Below are positions 1-7,249 of a stretch of 21,200 nt of DNA, piece after piece. Under the pieces are notes generated by a model, which ran no database searches, was not told the DNA's origin, and saw only the letters and a program-made list of their open reading frames with translations. How positions within the stretch are numbered: position 1 is the first letter of the stretch; each line of letters starts with the position of its first letter. Both the position numbers and the translations under genes were made by a program. The stretch is from Monoraphidium neglectum (lineage: Eukaryota; Chlorophyta; Chlorophyceae; Sphaeropleales; Selenastraceae): the NCBI RefSeq assembly GCF_000611645.1, contig NW_014012901.1:1-21200 (forward strand), read 5' to 3'.

Positions 1-131
1 GTGCTGTGGTTGCTGGGCAGGGAGCATGGGGGGATGGCTTGGCCGACACCGCTGCCAAATGTTATCGGGATGCCCGTGCTGTGGTTGCTGGGCAGGGAGC
101 ATGGGGGGATGGCTTGGCCGACACCGCTGCC
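1..131. repeat. Tandem direct repeat, 56-bp unit on a 75-bp period
   Basis: Positions 1-56 and 76-131 are identical over 56 bp, starting GTGCTGTGGTTGCTGGGCAG and ending ACACCGCTGCC. The spacer at 57-75 is a different 19 bp. The first copy starts exactly at the window edge, so the array may continue to the left. Both copies give the same peptide when read forward, but no gene motif is present. It looks like a minisatellite, lying either in the 3' part of the TrmB-type gene (intron or UTR) or beyond it. Confidence 0.85.
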
Positions 132-393
132 TGATGTCGCAACGACCACTGCGCGCCGCTTCGGACGCAGCCAGCCGAGGCGCCGCGCAGGTGAGGCCTC
201 TTTTGAAGGCCCCGTGATGGCAGGCGCGCAACGTTCAGGCGAGCAGAATCGACCGCCGCCGCCATGAAATGGCATCGCCCCCTTCCTTATCCAGCCGCCA
301 CCATCAGCTCAGGCCGATGCACCCACTCACCTGCCTCCGCCACCCTCACCCCCAAGGGAAGCGACCGCGCGCTTCTCACGCAACGCAGCTCAC
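132..393. other. Stretch beyond the TrmB core exon, no gene recognised
   Basis: This lies downstream of the donor site of the TrmB core exon (GTGAGC on the minus strand, GT at 392-393). Neither strand shows the expected TrmB continuation (the segment after the LGVEIR motif). It is therefore probably intron running off the left edge. Short open frames on both strands are Arg/Ala/Pro-rich and look like chance frames in GC-rich DNA. Confidence 0.5.
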
Positions 394-1370
394 CGCCCGG
401 CGGATCTCCACCCCCAAGAAGTTGCACCTCCCGCCCGCCGGCACCCCCGCGCCCGCCGCCTCGCCCGCGGCCGCGCGCCGCTGCAGCAGCAGCAGGAAGC
501 GGCCGGGGCCGCAGCCCAGGTCGACCACCAGGGGCAGCGTGGGGTCCTCAAACGCGGCCGCCCAGTCGACGGCCCCCAGGGGCGTCTGGTACTCGGAGCG
601 AAGGGGGTTCACGTGCTGGCGCACGCGCACCTTGCCCCACTGTTGCCATGGGGCGCGGGGGGCGAGCAGGGGTGCGCGTGGGCATGTAAAGGTTGGGCGC
701 GAGCACCAGCAGCAGGGTTTAGGGTTTAGTGTGCGTGGAGGGGAGTCGCAGGACCAAGTGGCGCGGCTGCTTGAGCGCTCGCTGCCATGTCGCGGCCGCC
801 TGTGTGCGCGGCGAGCGTCAGGCGGCGGTACCGTGTATGCGAGCCGCGCTGCGCCACGAACATGTCCACCCGCCGTGCGTCCCGCAACCTCCTACGGCCT
901 CATGTCAATCCTGCCCAACTCAATTGCGTGCTTCTGCCCCTGGACGCCGCGGCTTCCAACACACCACACACCAGCCCCATCTCGCCCCCTTTGGTTATCT
1001 CAGGGATGGAAGCAGGACCATGCTGCTATGATCCCACTGATCCCCTAAGACATCAAGCAGCCGTTGGACCCACCCCCTCCATGGCCTTGGCTAGCTTGAG
1101 CTCATTGAACGGGGAGTCCTTGGAATCAGCCGTGTGCGATGGCATGCCGCTTCCCGCGTCCACGCCGCTGACGCCAGCAGCTGCCGCCACAAAGGAGAGG
1201 CGCCGCCGCTGCTGCGGATGCTGCCGCCGCTGCTGGGGTCGCTGTTGCTGGTGCTGCTGCTGGGGTCGCTGGTTGGGCAACGCGACACGCGGCGGCGGCG
1301 GGGCGGCTGACAATACGGCGGCCGTCTGCTGGCTGCAGCAGGATGGCAGGCGCGCCAGGGGCAGATGCAT
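394..1370 (-). CDS. tRNA (guanine-N7)-methyltransferase, TrmB type (partial, cut by left edge)
   Basis: This protein transfers a methyl group from S-adenosylmethionine to N7 of guanine 46 in tRNA. The secure part is the core exon, 394 to about 639. It encodes VRVRQHVNPL, then DPTLPLVVDLGCGPGRFLLL (the SAM-binding motif I) and NFLGVEIRRA, which match the plant/bacterial TrmB family in order. A donor GTGAGC follows at 393. A probable first exon is 1074-1370: it starts at an ATG, is rich in Gln, Pro and Arg like an organelle transit peptide, ends ELKLAKAMEG, and has a good donor GTGGGT. It joins the core exon in phase 0 whether the acceptor is after 640 or 631. The acid-rich catalytic half and the C-terminus are not in the window. 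The core exon is much firmer (about 0.85) than the first exon (about 0.35). The gene is divergent from the neighbour starting at 1828. Confidence 0.72.
715..729 (-). promoter_or_regulatory. Telo-box / two plant-type telomere units
   Basis: The plus strand reads GGGTTTAGGGTTTAG, that is CTAAACCCTAAACCC on the minus strand. This is two units of the plant and green-algal telomere repeat. In land plants the same AAACCCTA box is a known element near the starts of translation and ribosome-biogenesis genes. Here it lies about 75 bp upstream of the TrmB core exon, inside the proposed first intron or, if that intron is wrong, in the 5' region. Function is inference. Confidence 0.45.
1203..1274. repeat. 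CTG/CCG-rich low-complexity tract
   Basis: Repeated GCTGCTG and GCCGCTGCTG blocks, with GCTGGGGTCGCTG occurring twice. On the minus strand it encodes the Gln/Pro/Arg-rich stretch (PQQRPQQ-like) of the proposed TrmB transit-peptide exon. Such tracts vary in length and could equally be non-coding. Confidence 0.6.
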
Positions 1371-1827
1371 ATGTGTTGCCCTCAGTGCCCAGGAGTGCAT
1401 ACTCGAGCCCAGGCCTCCAAGCTGCGTCTGAACAAGGTCAACACGATCTAGGACGGATGGCCACTTGAGGTCGTGGAAACCAGACTCTAATAGTGTACGA
1501 AAGGCGTGTCGCACTCAGTTCAGACAGGCCGTTCATTGTTGTATAGCTAGTGCCAGCTGCCCACCAGGTCTCATGGGGCTCAGAGACCACAGGAAACGCA
1601 GCACCCCGCCTTTGAGAAGCTGTAATTAGCCTTGCACACCAATCTCAGGTGACTTCTTGCCGTGCAGCTGCCCACAAACCCCTCGACATAGCACACACCA
1701 CCTCCAACCCGCGTCCTGCGCCCCCCTTCGCGCACTGAACAAGCATAATCGCATCGGCTGTACGTCTCAAAAGCTATAGCAACCTTGGGGTGGTCCTGGA
1801 CAAAGGCGTTTGCCCAACCAGGCCTGG
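1371..1827. promoter_or_regulatory. Divergent intergenic region between the TrmB-type gene and the WRGVW membrane protein gene
   Basis: About 457 bp between the proposed start codons of two divergent genes. It must hold both 5' leaders and probably a shared promoter. It is less GC-rich than the coding exons. I see no clear TATA box at a convincing distance from either start. A minus-strand open frame at 1580-1912 crosses it; I do not treat that as a gene. Confidence 0.4.
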
Positions 1828-2707
1828 ATGCTGGTTTTCCGACGGCCTTGTCCCCTCCAGGCTCCTCTGGCAGCCAAAAATGCTTGCCAGACGACAATCT
1901 TAGTGCCATCATGGCGCCGCCCAGCCAGCGCGCCGCGCCTGCCCCGTGCGCCGCGACCGCTCCGCGTCGCGACCGGCGCCGAGCAGCAGGGCTCTCACCT
2001 GGGTCAACAGCTGCTCAACGGCGCGCCGCTGCTCGACACCTTCAGCGACGAAGATGTGGAGCCGCCTTCGCCGCATTTGCTGCATCCGCCGACGGCCCAC
2101 ATGCTCGCGGCTGATGCCGACGCAACGGCGGAGGCCGGCGATGCGGCCGCCGCCGCTGCAGAAGCGGCCGAGCTGCCGCCGCCCGTGCCGACAGATGTGC
2201 TGCTTGAATTCGAGCAGAAGCTGGAGGCTGGTGAGCAGCTGCGCTGCGCAGGGACCGCGTTGTGGTCTGGTGTTGGTGCAAGGGTCTCGTGGGCCAGTCC
2301 TCGGCTGCAGGGCAGGTGGCTTGCGCAGTTGCTCGGTGCGCGCCCCTGCCTCAGAGCATGGCAGGTGTCTGCACCTGCGGCAAACACCAGCTTACTGCGG
2401 CGCCCAGGCGCACGGTCGCAGCTGTGTTAAACGTGCGAACACACATGCTGTGGCCAAGCCAATCTGCTGAGCCTTTTGCCCATTTCACCCCCCACTTCAA
2501 ATTGCAGACATATCGTCCGTCGGCCTCACCCTGACCGCCGTCACCGGCGTGATCATCTTCTGGCGGGGCGTGTGGTCACTCTTGGATTACTACATGGGTG
2601 ACTCGGTGCTGGGTGACGTCTGCTGCATCATTGTGGGGCTCACCATTGTGCTGTGGATCCGACTGAGCGGCGCCAAGGTGGCCACGTCCTTCTGGCCGCC
2701 CGGATGA
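1828..2707 (+). CDS. Small membrane protein with WRGVW motif, two exons (200 aa)
   Basis: Not recognised by name. Exon 1 is 1828-2230 (donor GTGAGC) and exon 2 is 2508-2707 (acceptor TTGCAG). The phases agree and give 200 residues. Residues 1-60 are basic and poor in acids (RLPRAPRPLRVATGAE), like a plastid or mitochondrial transit peptide. Residues 60-134 are acidic and Ala/Pro-rich, ending in a short helical segment (VLLEFEQKLEAD). Residues 138-156 are a hydrophobic segment running into FWRGVWSLLD (152-161), and 168-187 are a second hydrophobic segment. The protein ends FWPPG. The WRGVW..LD motif between two membrane segments recalls small conserved membrane proteins of plants and algae and the animal Fuseless family; that link is a weak guess. 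The start is uncertain: 1828 is the first in-frame ATG, and the next is 2101. ATG 1910 is out of frame. Confidence 0.7.
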
Positions 2708-4042
2708 TAAGGAGCCATGCGGCAATACAGGAACCCAGCGGCAGCTGCTGCAACCAGGTGGCCGCGAGGACACCTCGGTTGCAGCTGTCGATGGTGCAGG
2801 GCGCAGCTCGCTGGCACAACTGTCTTCGGTTTGAAACACGGGAAAACAGGCTGCGCCAGCAGCCGCGCACACGTTCATGACTGAGCTGTTGTTGGGGTAC
2901 GTGCATGAGTGACAGTGCGCACGGCCCGGGCCGCGTGCGTGCGTGAGTGTTTTGCATGTGTATGTGTGAATGTCAGCATGGCCCTGCCGGCGGCACACCG
3001 CGCCGTGCTCATTGCGCGCTGCATCCGCATTCACCGCACAGTATGCGCCCAGCCCGCGCGGCCGGCGATGCATCGCGGTGCTCTTGAGCGCACATGCCCT
3101 TTGTGTTTACGCGTGACCTCGTGTGTCTGCCAGGGTCCCTGCCGGCAGACATGGCGCTGCCTCAGCGGTGGAACCCTCTTTGTTCACTTTGGCCCTTTTT
3201 GTACAACACATTTCCACCCCTGACACCACCTCCCCACCCTGTGAATTGAAGTGCGCTATCAGGAGAGCAGACTGTCGAGCACCTGGGCGGGCGGCCCCGG
3301 CATCCCGCTGCCCTGCTGCCCTTGGCGCATTCGCCGTGCCATTCTTGCATTACTGGCCCTTTCCCACACTTGAATGGCGAAGAAGCGAAACCACACTTGT
3401 AACCCTACATGCATCACTTGACAGTTATGCACGTGTCAGAAAGCAGCGCTGGCTGATGTGATGGCTGTCCCCACGACTGCAACGTATGGAGCCCGAACAC
3501 CATGAGTTGGCGGGGATGCACAAGAACATGCAAGTCAAGTGGTAGTTTGGCGCCTCTGACTCAACGTTCAGGTATACGACATGTGTGCATCATCTCACTT
3601 AAGTTGTACATCCCTGATTGGCCTGCCTGTTGGTTGCCGATGCCAGCTTAACTCGTGTGCATCGCAGCAGCTCGGCGGCGCTCTGCATTTCAACATTTGC
3701 CACCGGGCGCTCTCAGTGTCTTGAAACAAACCATCCTACCGCTTGACGCGATACTATAAGCGTGTCTCGATACAAGTCAATTCTAATCGACCCAAAACGC
3801 GTCTCCCAACCCAAACCGTGTCACCCGGTGACTGCAACTCTGAGGGGGCGCGCGAGAGCAAGGAGCTCACGTCGGAGTGACAAGGCAGTATTGCGGAATC
3901 CACCATTTTTGACTTGCAGGAGGCATGAGCAGCGATGGCCGCAGGCGGCGGCCAGGCAGCAGCATGTCGTAGTCGCAGGGCGCAGCCCAGACTGCTTCAT
4001 GCATGCAACACCATAGGCAACAGCCTTGGAACAAGCAGCAGG
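2708..4042. other. 3' UTR and intergenic stretch, no gene seen
   Basis: It follows the stop of the WRGVW gene and precedes the secreted-protein gene. The first part is probably a long 3' UTR reaching the TGTAA at 3398. It includes a GT-rich tract around 2930-2972 (repeats of GTGCGTGCGTGAG and TGTGTATGTG). From about 3400 base composition becomes less GC-rich, which fits non-coding DNA. The last 150-200 bp should hold the promoter and 5' leader of the next gene. Open frames here are short and lack recognisable motifs. Confidence 0.5.
3398..3402 (+). terminator. Probable polyadenylation signal (TGTAA) of the WRGVW gene
   Basis: TGTAA is the usual green-algal polyadenylation motif. This is the first one I find after the stop codon at 2705-2707, implying a 3' UTR of about 0.7 kb, which is normal for chlorophytes. 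Confidence 0.45.
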
Positions 4043-7000
4043 ATGGGCCTCAAGCTCGTTCTTTTGGCGCTGCTGGCGGAGTTGGCTGTCGGCCAAGGAG
4101 GTGCGCAACGAATTCAGGTAGAGAGCGGAGGGTGGCATGACCCACCTGCTGCTTCTGGATGAGCGCGCCCGCATGTTGAACGCCCTGGCCCCTCCTCCCC
4201 CGTGCATCACAACCACGATTGCAATGGCTGTGTCCCTTCCTCATGCAGCTGTGCCTGAGCGAATGGGCATCTTGGGTGAGCGAGCACCAGAGATGTGTGC
4301 GGCTGCAACAGCAAGGAGCATGGGATGGCGGTGGCGCGGGCGTGCGGGCCGGCAAGGATGCTGCCGGGGAGACGCAGAGCGCGGTGCTGCAATACCTGGG
4401 TCGTGCTTACTGCGCAGCCGCCTCCGTGGCCCGTCGCGCCCCTTGCAGAGGGACCCAAATCGCCCCTGCCCTCAACATTGCATGCGCAGTGCCCCTTGAC
4501 GTGGACGCCCCAGTGGGCCCAGACATCAGGCGGATCGTTTCCCTCGCTCGAAACGAGACCTGCCTGGCGCGCTCCTTCACTGGCGTCGTTATGGTGCGTC
4601 CAGTCGGGAGTGCTGCACTCAATTTTTACACACGGCGCGCAGCAGCTGCGCGGCAGCTGCTTGCGTCATCAAGATCTCTGTCAGCCAGCGCAGCCTCTGC
4701 CTTGCACCGCCTTGCAGGCAAAATCACTCCTCACAACTGCTCCCTGTGGTTGCAGACGGGCCCGTCCGTGAACGGCAACTCGTCAGAGGGAAGGCTGCGC
4801 AGGCAGAAGCTCGAGACCCTCAGCAAGGAGATGGGCCGCCAGTGGGCGCCGCTGGGTGAGCCGACCGCTGGGTCGTGGGCCATACACCCGCAAGGGGGCA
4901 AGGGGGGCGGGCATGATGGCGGTGCGTGAAGGTGACACAGGTTGTTTGATTAGGCTGCAGCGCGCCCCGTGCGGGCACGGACGCAGCGCTGCGAGGGCAC
5001 AGCAGGGGGTATGACGCACGCGCCTGGGCTCGCCTGGACGGCAGTTTCGGCGTCGGTCCTAGATGCAAGGCAAAAGCGCCACAACCCCTTGGGCCGCTGG
5101 ACCTGTCTGATGACTTCAAGTCACGCAATGTACAATCTCCCACCCTTTACTTACGCGTCCCCGGCGCACTCCGCTCAGGCAACGTATCAACCATGTGAGC
5201 AAGGCGTTGGCGGTTTTGGCGCGATCGAGCTCTGATCCGCATTGTTGACCTGCATTTGGTAATTATCACGTTGCACACCCTGCTCTTATCTCAATGCACA
5301 GGTGCGCCTGCTAGCAACTTATCTGGGGCAGTACATGCTTCCACTTGGCAGCAACATGTTTTCTGAGCTTGAGCGTGTGCCCTGCACCCCCCTTCGCCTG
5401 GCTCCCTTTTAGGGATGCGTCGCGCCCGCTGGCCGATGTCTTGGCAGACATAGACGGCTGGCTTGGAGCTGGACCCGGCAGCTTTGGCGGTGGGTTTGTG
5501 CGCGGCATATGGCTGGACGGCGTCGCGCCAGGATCCAACAGCCTGGTGAGCCAGGCCGATAGAGGAGCTCGTTGGGCCTTTTCTTACATGGAGGCCAGGG
5601 GACAACTGCAGTTGTCCGTCAACAGTGCCTACTGTGCCGGCAGGACAGCACACAGGCGCTGCGGACGAGCTTCAGGCCTGGGGGCAACCTGTCGAGGCCC
5701 AATTTTGTCACTGATGTGTCGACTGCTGGGCACTTTGACAAGTTTGGCATGTGCGTTCGGATTGCAACAGGCTTACTTCCAGGCCATTGCCAGCCGCGTC
5801 AAGGACCGGTATAAGAAGCTGCTTGCAGTCAGCGGCCCCGGCGCAGCCAACGCCTCACAGGGCTGTGCATGGCTCAAGCGCGTCGGCGTTGGTAGGCAGA
5901 GCGCGGGGCGAATGCATCCGTACGGGTGCAGAGGGCTGGGCTCTTGCATTGTGACGCTGGTTCAGGTGGCAGGGCCCTGCTTGTCTATCGAGGCTGGGTG
6001 TGCGATGTACACCAAAGTGATGACGCCCAAGCAGGCCTGCGGCCCAACCTGAGTTGTACGCACCCTTCCGTCGCCCCTTTCCTGTCACACAGATTTTGCG
6101 GACAATTTTGACGGTGACTACCAGGTGGGCAAATTTACCAGGCTGGAGATCCTAGGGTTTTGTAAGCAGGCGTAACATCCGGAAGGCTGGCTGGATACCA
6201 TCTGGAAGGCTGGCTTGGCCGAGCTACACGGCACAAAAAAAACCCGTACCTCGCCGCCGTCATATGCACGCACTCATGCAGCAGCGCGGTGGGTGTCAGG
6301 TCATCTCGCTTGCCTTGCCTCTAAGACGCTTCTCGCCCGCCCTTGCAGGTGTGGCGCGAAGAGAGCCTGAGCAACAGCAGCTGGAAATGCCCATGCGAGG
6401 GCACTAGCGTGCGCTGCATCGCTTCTATTCGCAAGTGAGCAGTTGCTGGACTGTGCACGCCGCGTTTATTGCGAGGGGGAAACAGACGTGTGTCGCAGGG
6501 CTGCCGAGTCTGCGACACCTGGCCCACTGGCAGGCTGATGAGATCAACTGAAGCCTGAAACCTGATGCACCTCCGCCTCAGAAGCCCGCTCTCTGTCTTC
6601 GTCACCCTCTGTGTCTTCGCCACCGGCCACAGTGCCCCTGTTGCCAGGAATCTTCCCCCGATGCTCAATAAAGCACGTGCTCGTGGCTACAGGTGTGCTT
6701 CCGGGAATGAACGCGGCATGGACCCACACTCCATGTTTGACCAGCATGCGTGGCCTGGGTCTGCATGTTACCACCCCTGGACTGAGTTGACTATTTTGTG
6801 GTGTGGATCAACTCCTGATTCGCCTGGGTTTGCTCCCATCATCAATCAAAGTCATCGCATATGCCGCTCAACCCTCACAACAACGCAGGGCCGTGCTGCT
6901 AAGGCCCAGGCAGAATTCATCCGCAAACAGCACTTGGGCCCGAAGGGTTGTCAGCGCCGCATGCAAAACAACGCTGGATGACGGGCCCGCCCCTCCAGGG

Positions 7001-7249
7001 CCCCAGCGCGCATCTTCAACGGGGCCAGCACCCCCACTCGCACCCACACCCGCAGCAAAATCCGCGCTTGCGCCCGCGCCCAAGTCCGTGCCTGTGCCTG
7101 CGCCCGCTCTTTCGCCCTCGCCTACGCCCGTGCTCGCACGGGGCCCCACTGTGGCACGCGCGTCTCTATTGTCACCGGGGCCTTCCCAGCGGGCAAAACC
7201 TTCAGGGTCCCCACGGCAGCTCCTGAACATGTGGGTGCCCTGGCGATGA
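4043..7249 (+). CDS. Secreted spherulin-4-like protein with Pro/Ala-rich C-terminal tail (about 534 aa, 11 exons)
   Basis: Proposed exons: 4043-4117, 4249-4593, 4756-4855, 4954-5194, 5413-5545, 5771-5891, 5966-6016, 6093-6124, 6349-6434, 6633-6692, 6889-7249; all phases agree. It starts with a signal peptide (MGLKLVLLALLAELAVGQ), so it enters the secretory pathway. The best family clue is in the middle: RPLADVLADIDGW (258-270), then GIWLDGV (285-291), then AYFQAIASRVKDRYKKLLAV and GPG (299-321). This order matches spherulin-4-like proteins, a glycosidase-like barrel family with the pattern RPL..V..DI, GIF.DE, YY..I...V and NPG. The usual Glu after the Asp is Gly here (Asp289-Gly290). Several Cys and NSS/NST-type glycosylation sites fit secretion. 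Residues 446-520 are rich in Pro and Ala (APTPAAK, APAPKS, SPSPTP), like hydroxyproline-rich wall proteins. Least certain are exon 7's end (6052 is an alternative) and a possible extra intron at 4400-4450. The family call is inference; the gene itself is likely. Confidence 0.62.
6181..6215. repeat. Short direct repeat in an intron
   Basis: GGAAGGCTGGCT occurs at 6181-6192 and again at 6204-6215, within the proposed intron between exons 8 and 9 of the secreted-protein gene. No function is suggested. Confidence 0.6.

Noticed and set aside
1580..1912. Minus-strand open frame of 110 codons starting MMALRLSS
   Set aside because: It looks somewhat protein-like but overlaps the start of the WRGVW gene and fills the divergent gap. 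It has no family motif, and its later part is Cys/Gly/Arg-rich as chance frames are here.
1910..2114. ATG at 1910 as the start of the WRGVW protein
   Set aside because: Its frame does not join to exon 2 and ends at a stop near 2114. The frame that joins (ATG 1828) carries the acidic linker and keeps phase.
5546..5770. Extra exon (frame with GGNLSRPNFVTDVSTAGHFDKFG) within the secreted-protein gene
   Set aside because: The flanking exons join in phase 0 and keep the spherulin-4-like order without it, and no clean acceptor/donor pair brackets it in a matching phase. It remains a weak alternative.
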